This document shows, in pieces, positions 14,401-27,108 of a stretch of 64,000 nucleotides of DNA. Under the pieces are notes generated by a model, which was given only the letters and a program-made list of their open reading frames with translations, ran no database searches and was not told where the DNA came from. Made by a program: the position numbers and the translations under genes. The stretch covers positions 1 through 64,000 of the forward strand of contig JAJEKV010000379.1 in the NCBI GenBank assembly GCA_021234155.1. Direction: 5' to 3'. Positions within the stretch are counted from its first letter, which is position 1; every line of letters starts with the position of its first letter. This DNA comes from Isoetes taiwanensis. Its lineage: Eukaryota; Streptophyta; Lycopodiopsida; Isoetales; Isoetaceae.

Positions 14401-15780
14401 ATATAAAATACACTTTGGCGTCGGGAGAAGTAACGGCCGCGCAAAGAGACCTTTGTTTATTTTTGTTCCTTTCGTTTGTTACTTGTCCTACCGGCATATG
14501 TTCGTATCAAGCACATACATTTGTTAGTCGCACAAATATATTTGAAAGAAGGTTGTGGCCGAGGTAGGAGTTGAATATGATCATTATAAAAAATCTCAAA
14601 GAAACACGCATGTGGCATTGTTTTTTCTTTCAACATTTGTGGACCTTTCTCACAGCTTTCAATTAAACCGTAATCCTTAATATAGTTCTAGGCACCTTAA
14701 CCATCCAAAAGTAGATTCAACTATTTCTAATAGAGCATGTAATAGAAATGGAGTTATGTGCTATTTCCTAATAGAATATTAAATAGAAATGCGCTTATAT
14801 GCTATTCCAAAATAGCACATGAATCAATATACCATTTTGAATGTTCTCAAATAGCAAACACAAATATACCCTTTGGCTACAACCGACAGGCTAAGAGTAA
14901 GTCTGAAAATATTCTAAGACACAAAATATGGTTGATGCACATAGTGAGAAATAATGCACTTGAGAGCCTATTTGGAATTACTAATTGCTTTTTTTCTCAA
15001 TATATCTATATAAATTTCTAGAATGGAGTTATTGGACATATGAATCTCCTACTTTAGCTTTTGGTTTTCCATGTGGTGAACTGGGGATAACTTTGGGTAC
15101 CCAAGAACGGTAGAAATTCATTTAGTGTTGAAGATCACTAAAGAACTTATCCACATCTAATAATAGTTTCTTTTGGCGGTGATGGTCTATTAAATCTACA
15201 TTTCAAAATGTAAACACTAACAACTAAAAGTAAAACTCAAAAAGGCTTAATTCGGAGTATGAGATGTGGTCATATTTGCATTCAAAGTGACTTTGGACTA
15301 AAAGTGGGATTCTTTTCCCCTTAAAGTTTGAAGATATAGATATATACGATACGTGAATTGGAAATTCTCCTCCCGTGTTTTAAACAGGCGGCATGGTATG
15401 ATCCCAAGGTCGTTTGTTGAGTGGGGACGACTTCAAGTAAGTTGTGTACTTAAAGTTTACATAGATGAAGATTTAGTCAAAAAATGTGAGCACAATACCA
15501 AATTACTTAGAGGCATCTATCATAACCATAAATTATGGGCTTCTATAGTATTTATAGTTCCCACCAATGTCCTTTTGAAGTATGTCATATTAACATTCCC
15601 TGCTGCTCCATCAATACCTTGGGTTGCTCATTTGTTATGTGAAGATGGTATGCAATCAATACTGGAAAGGGCCAGAATTTGAAATAAAATTGTCTTTTGA
15701 GCTTTTAAAAGTTTGCTTTCTCCATCTTATGCTTTTTCTCCCCATGTGTCAAGATAACGGTTGGACCGCGTATGAGTCGA
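8500..15780. other. No recognisable gene; AT-rich intergenic DNA
   Basis: Only short frames are present. The pair 10,231-10,443 and 10,433-10,726 (plus, overlapping by 11 bp) and 11,789-12,022 (plus) are the most protein-like, but I recognise none of them. A 17-bp direct duplication containing GCATGGGATAATGG lies at about 9,868-9,903. The rest looks like decayed repeat DNA. Confidence 0.45.
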
Positions 15781-16410
15781 CATATTCAAATCGGGTCGCT
15801 TTATTACGGGTCCACATCTGGTAATCACCCCTCGCGAGAGTACGCTGCGGATCCCATAGGCGGAGATCTTTCCATTAGCCGATATCGCTCCCATTATCGG
15901 GCTATACAAGGGATCCCAGACAGGACACCAGAATACCGTAATATACTCGGAGATCCCATTACGGCAACATGGCCGGGGTGGTGATCCCAGGAGGGGAATA
16001 ACCAGCCGGCGTCAATCGGCCCATGTGTGATTCTCGGCGAGGGATCACTTCCGCACGGACGTTGGGATCCCCCGATGTTGAGAAAAGGCGCTGATTTTAG
16101 TAATCGCTACCAGCCATATTTGGGATCCCGAGGCCGTGATCGCATGTAGTTTATTTTGGAGCGCGGGATAACCTTTGTACTTTTTTTGGTGATACCGAGG
16201 CGGAAATACTCATGGACAGTCCGTAAGCATCGTGGACAACGATAGTTTAGATTCAAGACGGCCCCTCATGTGTGTTAGTATAGTAAAATGGTGGGGCCCT
16301 GAACGGATTCCTTGTTCTGAACTGGTGGGGGATAACGGAGGCCAATATTTTCCTTCCGGATCCCCCCAAACTGGTAAGACTATCCCGAACGGCGTGATAT
16401 TCTCAAACAT
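15780..16410. other. GC-rich patch with recurrent GGGATC/GATCCC
   Basis: This stretch is clearly more GC-rich than its flanks and carries GATCCC or GGGATC about eight times in 0.6 kb (for example near 15,850, 15,912, 15,952, 15,985, 16,042, 16,067, 16,121 and 16,360) at irregular spacing. Short plus-strand frames run through it (15,772-15,984; 16,232-16,540) but match no family I know. It lies just upstream of a Ty3/Gypsy RT remnant, so it could be the decayed gag or leader part of that element; this is inference. Confidence 0.35.
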
Positions 16411-16460
16411 GACTCCTAGAAGGCCCCCTCACAAAGCATTTAGGGCAAATAGGCTCAACA

Positions 16461-16727
16461 TTGTTATCTTCGGGGGACTCACCCACTTGTTTGTGGCAGG
16501 CTCTGAGAGAGTATCGTGCCAAGAAAGGGGACAAGATTAAGACTATGGAATGCAAGATTTTGGAAGAGTTATCAACCTTCAAACTTGAAGTTGCAACTAC
16601 GCACCAAAGGAGTTCAATAATAGAAGCCGATGCCTTGTGTAGAAGTGTTCTCCTCGAGCACTTTATCAAGGAAACAATCGAGAGTGAATTAGGGGGCATG
16701 ACACTGGTAGGCTCCTACCATATTTAG
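16461..16727 (+). pseudogene. Unassigned frame upstream of Ty3/Gypsy RT
   Basis: An 88-codon frame with a charged, helix-like run (REYRAKKGDK, then a Lys/Glu-rich stretch) on the same strand and about 0.3 kb before the Ty3/Gypsy reverse transcriptase remnant. By position it could be part of the element's polyprotein between gag and RT. I see no protease or zinc-knuckle motif, so the assignment rests on position only. Confidence 0.25.
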
Positions 16728-17012
16728 TGACATGTTCAAGGAAAAGGATGAGAAGTCTTAAGTGTGAAATTATGTGTTTGTAGGATTTATAATGAGTTGG
16801 TGTTAGGAAGCAAAGTAGTATTAATGAGTTTGAAATTGAATCGAAGGGTATGGCTTTTCATTATCGCAAAGCTTGCGAAGAATAGTAATTGCTGGCGGTC
16901 TCATTAAGGATGGGTTGTATGGAAATGAAAAGAGCGTTGGTGAAGTATAGAAGCCATTGGACGCGAGCCATTATGCATTTAGCATTGAAAAAAGAATAAG
17001 ACTATTAGATAT

Positions 17013-17290
17013 GCATTGACTATAGAGATATAAACAAGCTACTATCAAGGATTGCTATCCTTTGCCTTTCTTGAAGAAGTCTTATATACATGCGGCTGCG
17101 GGTGTAAGGAAATATATACTTCTTAGATGGTTTTTCGTGTTTTAAGAATTAATTAATCATCGGAGAAGATCAACCAAAAACAGTCTTCATCACACCATGG
17201 TGGACTTTTGCATTGGAGGGGATGCCATTTGTCGAAGTTTTGAGTCCTCCAGGAGTACATACAATCGCGGACTGCATAAAACAATCTTGA
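17013..17290 (+). pseudogene. Ty3/Gypsy reverse transcriptase remnant
   Basis: Pieces in shifting frames follow the conserved order of Ty3/Gypsy RT: CIDYRDINK, then TIKDCYPLPFLEE about 30 bp later, then DQPKTVFITPWWTFALEGM near 17,166-17,230, ending at a stop near 17,287. These correspond to the start of the RT palm and the segment after the first catalytic aspartate region. Between them the expected 'SxxDxxSGYxQ' motif is missing or scrambled, and the YxDD motif is not seen. The element is dead. Flanking LTRs were not found. Confidence 0.65.
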
Positions 17291-17299
17291 CAATGTGAT

Positions 17300-20200
17300 A
17301 TGATAACTACAAGGCTCCTGTGGAGGGTAAAGCAATTTTGTATAGGGGAAAGGGAATATGGGGATCCCATTCTCGCTCGGAGAAAGGGTTTTTCGCGAAT
17401 CGGCAAAGCAGCCAGAGTGGATCTCCCAGAGGAGATTGTTTTTTTTTCCCTACAAAGAAAAAGTTGGGGATGCATTTTGCCTTTGGCCGAAGCAAATTTA
17501 AAGCAAAAGAGTACCGGTTTGGAATTTCTTGCTTCATTTGTAGAAGAGCACTAATTTGATGCGTATAGTACCGGATTTGAAGCTTTGCTCTTGATTTGCA
17601 AAAAAAGAGCTCGACATTTGAAGAACCTGATTTCCCAGCGTAATAACCAATTTGATGTAGAGCAAGAAAAGCACAACGCCCGTGAGAGGAACGAATTTGA
17701 GTGTAGAACCGTGGCTTTGAGCATACCGTTAATAGAAGCAGAGTAATCGGGTTACCGTAAGTGTTCTTCACCGGGCTAAGGAAATCATCACCCGGACTCT
17801 CGATCAAGGTTGAGTGGGAGGGGCACGGAGAGGCCACAATGAAAAAAGATAAAGATAAAGATAAATTCTTTTATCGGCCCACTAAAACCTAGTCCGTTAT
17901 GCGGGACCCAAACAAAAGGGGGGCATAAGCCTAAATCCAAAACCGGGGACAAACCCCCATCATCATAAATAACATGAAACACCAAAACATGAATCATATC
18001 CCCTTTGAGTGCCCTCTCAAGTTTTTCACCAACATAGACTTCTAACCTACAACATCATTAAAAGAGATCCCACCCTAAGCCCAAAATTCCCCCGCTTTTA
18101 TGTGTGACTAGGTCGCTTTACCTGCCTTTCATCTTTTTGTAACCTACACCAATTTAGAAATTCCTTAAGATTATCTCCTAAAGGTTTTTCATGTCTTTTT
18201 TTAAGTGTTTTTGAGTGTTTTTTCAGTTGTTAAATTTCAGGGCGCTTTCGGTGTTTCACGCACACAATAAACAATAACATTACAATACAACTTAATTTTT
18301 AATACGCCTTTTAAATTTTTATACAAAAATCCTTCATATTGAAGGTCATCAAGTTCACATTTCCCGTTGAAAAAGTTTCACATTTCAAAAACGGGTCTCC
18401 ACTACCAACTAACTTGTTCATAAATGCATTCCGCCATTTGTGATGGCACATAAGCCCACATACTTCCGTAAAAGCTTGAAAATGCGAACCTATCCACCTT
18501 TATTCCATGCCGCTGCATTTTGAAACAATTTAAAGCCAAATGAGCTTGTCATGTTGTGTATATATATCCAAATCATCACACCCATCACACAAAAGATTCA
18601 ATGTGCAAGACCATGAACCCCGCAGATTCTACTTTGATTGCAACAGGAAAACTAGGGGACTTCTCAGGTCTATATATCGCTTTAAACTGATTTTCCTTTT
18701 CGCCGCCTAGTCGCCGAATCGCTTCTCCTCGCACTACCTGCTCCTCGTCCGAAAAAGGATAATACAAACCACTATAATATGACCGTCAGAGAGCCAAGAA
18801 AGGATAATACAGAAAAGTTGTTATGAGCATAAACATGCAGAGTGGAACTAGGACTGCACGCTCACGTAATCTACACGAGCCGCATGCAACCGCAAATAAC
18901 TCAAGAAACATCTCTCGACTACCAATACAAATCAATAGAGTAAATCCAATGACTCCACTACACTAAACCAAGATTTACCGCCAAACAACCGCACGTGAGC
19001 GATCTACACGAAAACCCCAAGTAAAAGGGTCATTTTTATTGGTGGTGTACAAAAGCGAATTCGCACATCGAAGCACCTTATCTCGCCACGTTTTTCACAG
19101 ACAGCTGCCGTAGACGGGTGTAATGGAGTCCGGCGACGGGCGTGAATGAAGTCTCCGGGCGACGGCCATGATGAAGGGGGGGGGCTTTACGAGTTCTGAA
19201 CGCGCTACTAAATGATTTGGGGTCGGATTCCTCCTTAAGCTTCCCAAATTTTTCGGAACTTCAAGCTCTTTATTCTCACTTAACAAGGTGCCCTTTCAAG
19301 CTCTTTTTTTTTTCGCATTTTCAAGCTCTTTTTCGCCTCGCCTAATCTAAGCTTATGGAGCCAATTTCAAAACAATGTAACAATATTGAGGTTTTTCGCC
19401 TCGAAGTTATTACGTAGATTGAATTGAAAGCTTTTCTATTTTATTTGCGCTGCTTCTGCCATTGCTAGGACAGAAGCGCGGAATTCCGCATACTTTGGTC
19501 CGGCCTTCTATGGGAAAGAAGCTTCCGCCAGTTTTAAGATGTTTCGAAACAATGGTTACAGTTTGGAAGTGTCCCCTTGAATGTGGGAAAATGAAGATCA
19601 AGGACGTCCAACCGTGTTTCAGGGTGAATTGATAGATTTGATTCACAAGGCATAAATTTAAGAAGGGTTAATCACGGTTCGAACTCAATTTGCAAGAGCT
19701 GCGATGGCAAAGACACACAAAACAAGGCTCTTGCAAAACCCAAAGGAATTTTTAGTGAACTGGGCTTCTTTTGCATGCGCATCGCACAAGGATTCCGCGG
19801 AAGAAAAGGTCAAGAAAACCCCGGCCGATACTTTTGAAAAGAACATTCAGTGATGAGGGATAAGAAAAGCCTGGGTGGAAATGAAGGGTGAGGCCTGAAA
19901 CGTGCTAATCAAAGCTGAAGAAGAGGTAAGCCAGGATGGAAGGCAGCCCGCCTGCTCGGGTTGCACCGTAGACAGCGTGATGTCGCTCCGCAGAGAAATA
20001 CAAATTGCATGTGACTTGAAACGCAGATTTTTCGTGATGATCTTTGGTCATCGAAGACAACTGAAATTTTGAAGATAAAGGGAGGACTTGTTAAAGGGTC
20101 TTCTCCTTGCACTGCTGAGCATGGAGGCAAGTACAACTTGGTTGATGAGGTTTCAATACTCAAACGAGATATAAAGATTTGATGTAAGTATTGAAAAGTG

Positions 20201-20750
20201 GCATTCAAAAGCAACTCAAATTTCGGCTCTGTAATAATAAGAAATTTCGTGCCATCAACATCACCATGGGTATTTATAACTTTCCCTCTATCTTCTACTT
20301 CTGGGCTTGTGTCTTGTGTGGCCTTGATTTTAGTGATGAATACACCATGCATGTTCAGGGCTGAAGCAGCCATAAGTGGCACTTAGCTTGCTTTTTCGCC
20401 TGTGGCCGGATAGCATGCGGTGTTTAGGTGCGTCGTGATGAAGCAAAGGTTTCTCAGACTTTTGGTTGAGCTTGGGCTTACGAAAGTGATAGACAAGTGC
20501 TCATGAGGATGATGGTAGCCATGATGAGCAAGAGTCCGGGGAAGAAACAGAAAACCGATGAACCCAAGAGTGGTAAGACCCATAAAAAGACAATTTGTAG
20601 TTGATGAAGAAGGTAGCGACTCTCGGACATGGCGGTGTGCCCGAGAGGAGAATGAAGAAACGCATGACCAGGAGTGCAAGAAAGAAAATAACTTGAGAGT
20701 AAGTTTGTGCTTATTGAGTTTGTGCTATTGAGTGCTAGATTCTAACTGAC
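17300..20750. other. No recognisable gene
   Basis: The two longest frames are minus 17,307-17,837 (176 codons) and minus 19,909-20,382 (157 codons). Neither has a recognisable motif. The first directly follows the Ty3/Gypsy RT remnant and may be antisense to the rest of that element. From 20,550 to 20,698 the plus strand is acidic and Lys/Glu-rich and ends at a perfect donor (AGA|GTAAGT), so it may be an upstream exon of the cluster described next, but its last frame contains a stop. Confidence 0.4.
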
Positions 20751-20758
20751 TATGACAG

Positions 20759-21430
20759 ATGCAGATGAAGCTAAGCAGAGCCCAAAGTCTCCCAAACATC
20801 TAGTAAATAAAGGTGAGTGTTTTTAGCAGTCAGTTTGAGATGTTTCATATTGTGATGCTATTCTTGTTTCATATTATGTTGATCTTGTTTGTTCTTCTTC
20901 AGCTGTGAAAGACATCAACATGCAATTCTTAATGGATGGACTATGTGCTGATGAAGGTGAAGAAGCTTTTGGCAGTCCATTCAGTAGCAAATCCAAAGGT
21001 ATTGTATGTTTGACCTTCATTACTTAGATAGTTAGGCTGCTGACTTTAAATCTTTCTCTTTAAAGTTGTTTCAAGAGCAAAGATCTTAAGGAGTTGGGGG
21101 AGCCAACAATTATGCCCAGAAACCTGATGAAGGATTTGCCTGGTGCTGATGTTCATGTTGCTGATGTTCATGATAGTGCTGATGTTCATGATGCTGGTGC
21201 TGAAATGTGTGGTTGCTGGTGCTGGTGCTGAATGTGTGGTTGCTGATTCCAATATCATCCTATTATTGTTTGATTATGTTTTTTGATGTGTTTCCTTTTT
21301 TATATCAGTTAAAAGCAACAACATTGTCCAAAAGGAAGATGTTATTTCTTCTCCAGACAACGAGGATGAAAATGGACTGACTCTTGCAGAGTCATATATG
21401 CTGCAAAGGTTTAAAAAAGAAAAAAATTAA
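20759..21430 (+). pseudogene. Exon cluster of an unrecognised plant protein
   Basis: Three blocks have canonical splice signals and agree in phase. Block 20,759-20,812 (54 bp) ends AAAG|GTGAGT. Block 20,903-20,998 (96 bp) begins after TTCTTCAG and ends AAAG|GTATTG. A last block from about 21,309 begins after ATATCAG and runs to a TAA at about 21,430. All are phase 1, and both internal exons are multiples of three. They encode acidic, serine-rich sequence (for example SSPDNEDENG and LAESYMLQRF) typical of a disordered tail. Between the second and third lies a GATGTTCATG tandem repeat that breaks the frame. I do not recognise the protein. It could be the 3' end of a host gene or a captured fragment. 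Confidence 0.45.
21145..21245. repeat. GCTGATGTTCATG / GGTGCT tandem repeat
   Basis: Two degenerate short repeats sit side by side: units of GCTGATGTTCATG, then GCTGGTGCTGAATGTGTGGTT-like units. They lie between exon-like blocks and look like a slipped low-complexity coding region. Confidence 0.7.
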
Positions 21431-21449
21431 GTTGTATCTTCTGACTGTG

Positions 21450-23200
21450 GGAACTTCTAATCTTCTAATATGCTATCATACCTATGAAGTGATTTAAGTT
21501 ATTGAAGATGGGATGCAATTTTGTCTGCTAAGCATCCTGCAATTTTGTACTTGGTTCAATTTTGTATACGGGTTACTGAAATTTAATATATATATCACTA
21601 TATATATATATCACCTATATATATACAATTATATTGAATGTAGATCTTTTGATCCGGTACGCCCATCTCGATCGGACACGTTCCACTTTGCTCCACCCGC
21701 ATCTCTAGTTATAAGGGGCGCTTTGGTTTGACTCATATCTCATCATTTAATCGAGCGATGGATGGATTCCGGATCAAAAAGCCCCCTTTATTTGGGGGCT
21801 TTTTTGTTTTCAAACCGTCGATTGAAGGGGCAGGTGATATCTTAGCCGTCAAAATATTGCTGAAGGGTGATTTAATGGTGGCAGAATTGGGGCATGAAAT
21901 CTTGACCCTTGAAATTGGGGCATTTATTCTTACCCCCGATTAAAAGCAAAGTCGACCCAACTTTTTATTGGTATTTGACGTAGCATCCCTAATTAACTCT
22001 CAGATAATAAAAAAGGGCAAATCTAGGCCATTCACCTTTGAGGAATAGAAGTGGGTAATTTGGGCCGTCCGGGATCTCAAGGTGTTCAATTAATGTCTCT
22101 CGATGAGGTAGCAGTCGTAACTTAATTTAATGTATTTTCCAAAGCTAACGTTTTTTGCCGCATTCCTCTTCCATCTCCCTCCCTTGAAAAGCCATAGCTG
22201 TTTAATTTGAGAAGCAAAGGTGCCGATTTTTTTTTATCATCCGGGTTTTTTTCCCCGCATGCCTTTATTTTCAAGATCGGCTTTTGAATCTCCCAAAATC
22301 ATTCTGTATTTCCAATGTCCGTGCTCTTAACTCTGCTTCAAATACATTTATTCTGTGGATCTTCAGATAAATATGGGTGCGCCAATCTATCCATTCTCGA
22401 AGCTAGGGATTTGTATATAAGATCGCGGGTTCAACAAACCAAGAAGACACAAAATGAGGAGAGGCTTGTGGTCACGCCTAGAGCCGTTCTCTATTTCGAA
22501 AGGAAGGGGAATCCCGATGCTAGGAGTTCCATTTTTCTTCCGAGGAGTATCTGTTCATGTCATAGAATTGAATTTGCTGCATTATTATCATTCTCGCTTG
22601 GTCTTGTGCTAGATTTTTGGCCCTTAGCTACTCAGAATTTGGTTATAGAAAGCGCAGGAATGGGAAGTAAAGAATGACCGGGTTCATGTACACTAGGGAG
22701 CACCTTTTGGGCATATTGTAGCCTCCTAGAGATGTGTATAAAAATGGAAACAAACTAAGGTTAACAATTGAAAAAGGAAAGAAGAGCTTATTGACGGTTA
22801 TAATACACCATGCCGAGCTTGAGTTTTCTAGCAAACTTTCTATTCAATTGAAACAGGATGTCCCAAATATTGAGGATGATGTCGCTTGAATGACTTTCGA
22901 CTCTCCCATGGATGTAAACGAGAAAAATTTTGTGGATGGTTAGGGAGAGGTACAATATACTCACAGATTGGCTAGTTCTTATTTGGGAAGGTTGTAACTT
23001 TTGATTGCCACAGCCTTGTGAATCCGCTTATTTCTCAAATGTTGTAAGAGGAATTTAAACATTCTAAAAAAGGAATAAAAAATTGCAACGGAAGTGAACG
23101 TGCTTTCAAGATATTTTCTTGCTGCTTGCAACTAACCATTGAGACAAAGATGTAATACTTGGGGATTTTTAAATGTTTTTGGCCTTGTCTCATTTTCTAA
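21450..23200. other. No recognisable gene
   Basis: Contains short TA runs near 21,585-21,630 and an 11-bp-arm hairpin (AAAAAGCCCCC / GGGGGCTTTTT) at about 21,777-21,805. The frame at 22,315-22,677 (120 codons, plus) has no recognisable motif. Confidence 0.4.
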
Positions 23201-23204
23201 GTTA

Positions 23205-23226
23205 TAGAATAGAATAGAATAGAATA
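23205..23226 (-). repeat. (TTCTA)4 LINE 3' tail
   Basis: Four perfect pentanucleotide units on the minus strand, directly downstream of the LINE's last coding remnants. Several LINE clades end in short tandem repeats rather than poly(A), so this is the likely 3' end of the element. Confidence 0.65.
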
Positions 23227-24889
23227 CATTATTGTCCCTTGTGCCCCGAGGCCTCTGGACTTGTGTAGCGTAATGCAGCTCCCCCGGGGGGGCTACTAGC
23301 TCATCACTTATTTGTTTTGTTGTAGCCTTTTCTCAAGGCTCACGCGTTTTTTCCTATTAATGCCGGCACCTCTACTTTGTTCGGCTTCTAGGCCGTCAAG
23401 TGGTGTTTGCCTATATCAAACGATTTTAAGTCAGACATTTAGTATGCCTCTATGATTTGCCTTTAGCAAATCATATCAGAAGCCCTTTTGTTCATGTGCT
23501 TCCTGTCTTTTCAAAGATCTCCCTCGATTGCATCCGCCAGTCTCCCATTGTTTCATTCCCTTGCCATTATGTTATGTCTTTGATTGTCCCCACCTTACTC
23601 TCCTCGTACTTTTCCCCGATGTCTTAGGTAAGTTGGACATTCGTTAAGCATGTGGTTTTCGGCCCTCTATTTCCACTTTCAGCATGCATTCCCGCATAGC
23701 CTCGGCCCCGTCTGTGTCTATTTTTTCTCCACCGTCCTTTTCAATTCTCGTGATCATGACATCCCATCCCTGAACTTTGCTAAAATATCTCGCTGGATTT
23801 TCCAAGCATGTTATCTTGGTACATTTGTTGTCCTATCATACGCCTCGGATTAAATATTGATACAAGCCGATTGTTTTGGGTCCTGTAGGTGTCTTTTGTA
23901 GCCATGCCCCACAGCTTTTTACTTGCCCATTCTCATTCCATTGGCCTTCATCGATCAGTTTCAAATTTAGCCCCATTTCTCAACGGTCCATATTGCTACA
24001 TCCCTAAACCATCCACGCTTGTGGTGATAAAGTGACCTTGTTGATTCGTTGATTCGCGATGCTTGCTAACTTCTCTCGACTTTTCACCTGCATTATTTCT
24101 TATGATGTATCGATGGTCCTTTTCCCATCTCTCACCTCCATAGGTTTTGACTGTCTCATATACTATGGTTGTCAATGGTGTATTTGCCCTTAGTTTGAAT
24201 TCCTGTTTATGTAGTCTGTCTCAAAAATCCCTTCTTGCTTTTTCCCATTTCTTTCTGTTAGCTGTTAGGTCCCTGGCTTCCCAGCTTACGTATAGCTGTG
24301 TTGTGATTTACTCACCGCGCCGAATAGATAGCATTTAATTTCCCGTCTATTATTCTATTTCATTAGGTTTTCATGTTATAGTAGCTTCCTATGGTCGAAT
24401 TTGAATCTAGCATCTCCCCTTTCGCTTCATTTCCCTGCCATGTGTATCATGCCCTAGATACTTGTACTCGCATTGCTTCTTCTAATTTCGCCCCTAGATA
24501 TTTGAACGTTTGGATTATTCACGATTGCAAAAAAAAGACTATTTTGGTTTTTGTAAGATTCACCGTTAGCCCCGCCTTTTCACGTAAGATCTCTAGTAGT
24601 TTCATTAATGCGGCATTCCCTTGTTCTTGTGGCCATCATGCCCAAATCATCAAGATATAGCATGATAGGTAAACCTTGGTTCCCCGAGTGTAGGGGCGCC
24701 CACGCCCCTTGTCGCTCGCTATAAAACTCAGAGGGCATCTATATATATTCCGAACAGTTGTTGGAGATAATGGACATCCCCTGCTTTGACTCTGTGTCAC
24801 GCCTATTGCCTTTCCTTCTTCTTCTATTTTGCATATACATTATAGTACAATCTCGCACTGTTCCCTACCACGCCTCTCTGCTTGCATGT

Positions 24890-25081
24890 CTACAAGCCTC
24901 CTGTATAAGCTTTTCCCTTGGTAATCGTATCAAAAGCTTTTCTGAAATCCACAAAACAGCATATCACTTTCTTTCCGAGGCCTCTATTATGCTCTATTAG
25001 TATCCGGAGAGTCACTAGGTGGTCTGTTGTTGAGTGTTCTGGTCCTGCCCTGCTTGCCCCCCTGCGGCTCTCAAATTCCAC
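24890..25081 (-). pseudogene. LINE reverse transcriptase fragment
   Basis: The 63-codon frame reads STTDHLVTLRILIEHNRG, then CCFVDFRKAFDT. This is the well-known block of LINE RTs in which F-V-D-F-x-K-A-F-D carries the first catalytic aspartate. It breaks off right after 'FDT', where a proline-arginine pair normally follows, so a frame change lies at about 24,900. The later YxDD motif was not found intact. Confidence 0.8.
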
Positions 25082-25982
25082 CGCCCATTGCTTTTAATTT
25101 ATTGTCTAGAACCTTCCCTTACCAATTTTGCGGTAAAATGGAACTTACCATTATTGTCCTCAGAGTTTCCGTGTTCTGTTTACTTCCCTTGTGTAGGGTA
25201 TGACCTGACCATCTGCTTGGAAGCCCTGCAGGTACTATACCATTGAATATCTCTGTCACCGCTTTACTATAGTGGTATCGCATTTTAGTACTTCCACGGT
25301 TAATCCCGGAGATAGGTCCGGGGCCTTGTTGTTGGCCATCCCATTCAATGCTATCATCACTTCCACATGACGTCGAAGCATGGCTCGGGTCCGTTATTTT
25401 TTAGTTCAGGTATTGGTCTTTGGGGGTGCCCCTGTCTTATATAGTTTTTCAAGATAGTTCTCCCATCTTTGTTCCAATGTTTGCCAGGATTGTGATTTCA
25501 CTTCCCTTATTCCTTGCTTTTTTCTCTTTAAATCCACCCCGAGAACTTGCGTGGTTGTTTTTGATTAGCTTGGCCAGCCCCATTGATCTTTGTGATCGCA
25601 TTCTTATTCCTCTTTGCTTTCATGAACTTTAGATATATCGTCCTTTCCTTTTGGTATGTTTCCCTTACCTCACAGCGCCTTTGACTTTCCTTCTCGTTTC
25701 CCTCAGACTCATCATCATACCATATTGAAGATTTGAAGGCATTATTTTTCCTTTCTCTTCCTTCTTTTTCCGAATATTTCCTAATGCCACATTTCTATGT
25801 TATGTCATTGGCGCATCTCCATTCCGTCATGCCCTGTGCTCCTCCCATTTCCTTTTCCCCATTTCCTCTTTGATTACTTGTACAAACGTGTCTGCGTGCT
25901 TGTTCTGGAAATGTATTTTCAGCTTTCCCCTATCTCTCTTCTGTTCATGTTGTTCTTCATTTTTCGGTTGTTCCCCCACTGT

Positions 25983-26265
25983 AATTGGGTAAGAGCATGT
26001 TAGGGCCTACATGTTTTGGAAACTACCTGGAAAATACTCTGGGTAGTCAAAGATGATGATATATTTGAGTTCGTAACATCTTCTTGACATCACAAAGTAC
26101 CTTACAACATGTATATACTACTACTCTTGAATATAACACAATTTCTTTTAGTCAATCTTGTAGTCTAGGTACTTTAAAATACAATTATGTACTTGCACAG
26201 AAGTACACAGAAAAGTACCTTTTTGGTAATTTTTTATGTAGGCCCTAACATGCTTTCACCCAATT
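25983..26265. mobile_element. MITE of about 283 bp inserted in the LINE
   Basis: Both ends match in inverted orientation: AATTGGGTAAGAGCATGTTA at the left corresponds to the reverse complement of the right end with two mismatches, and the match continues through GGGCCTACAT, giving an inverted repeat of about 29 bp. The interior is AT-rich with no frame. Outside it, LINE-like minus-strand coding composition resumes on both sides, so it is a secondary insertion. I could not define a target-site duplication, so the superfamily is open. Confidence 0.7.
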
Positions 26266-26345
26266 GTCAACCGCATGGGCCTGTGACTCTCCCTCCTCCC
26301 AATTGGCCATTCTAGGGTTACAATTTTCGACATCTTGGCCACTGC

Positions 26346-26555
26346 TCATTCATTATTATCGCATCTACTATACTTCTCCCATGAGCGCTTGACTTGTGAA
26401 TTCCCCGATCCCCGCCATCTCTCAACCCCATTGGCTATGATGGCCCTGTGGTGGTCGCATACCTCGAAAGCAATGGAGTTCCCTTTAGCATTGATCCCCT
26501 GCCTTGTCCTTAGTTCGCCTATTCCATTCTTTTTGATCTTGCCGTTTGGGTCCAT
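26346..26555 (-). pseudogene. LINE endonuclease fragment
   Basis: The frame includes RQGINAKGN, then AIIANGVERWRGSGN. It resembles the plant LINE APE-endonuclease segment in which 'ANG-x-x-RW-x-GSG' precedes the last catalytic block. It stops at 26,346, a few dozen bases before the MITE. Position between the ORF1-like part and the RT fits LINE order. Confidence 0.55.
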
Positions 26556-27108
26556 TGTCCATTTGTTTCATCTATACTTGTATGTTTGCGCTTGCTCCGA
26601 CTGCTCTCGAATTTAGATCTCCTATTAGTATCATTGGTCCCTCGCTCCTTCCACTTCATCATGGTTTCTCCCGGGGTTCTAACAGTTCCTAGTTTGTCAC
26701 TACTCGATTGGGTAATATGCTATGATCAATATTAGATCTTTTTATTTTGCAATTGCATACTAAGTACCATGTATTTTTTATTGACATCGAGTGTAAAATA
26801 CATGCACCATTTGCTACATTCTCCTTGACATAACAGTGCTAGACCCGCACTCCCTCTTCCTACTTTGAAGTTCTTATCTTTCCAACAGTGAATAGCCGGT
26901 AGCCCTCTTCCGGTAGCCTTTTTATGTTATGTTCCCATGTCTCTACTAGACATATTATGTCATTGTTATCGCTCCCCCTCCAGACCTCTCTCTCCCACCT
27001 GATACGGATACCGGTCTCCAAGTTCGATTTTCCATATCTTCGGGCGTCTCCTCCTCCCCTCGAGCTGCCCTCTCGGGGGTTCCCCGCTTTTCTTGTTCAC
27101 CATCCTGC

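Noticed and set aside
17307-17837. 176-codon minus-strand ORF
   Set aside because: No motif, Ser/Leu-rich, and likely antisense to the decayed Ty3/Gypsy element; probably a chance frame.
21777-21805. Bacterial intrinsic terminator
   Set aside because: The GC stem and T-run look right, but the DNA is plant nuclear and no gene ends there. A related hairpin (near 35,229-35,254) occurs in a repeat.
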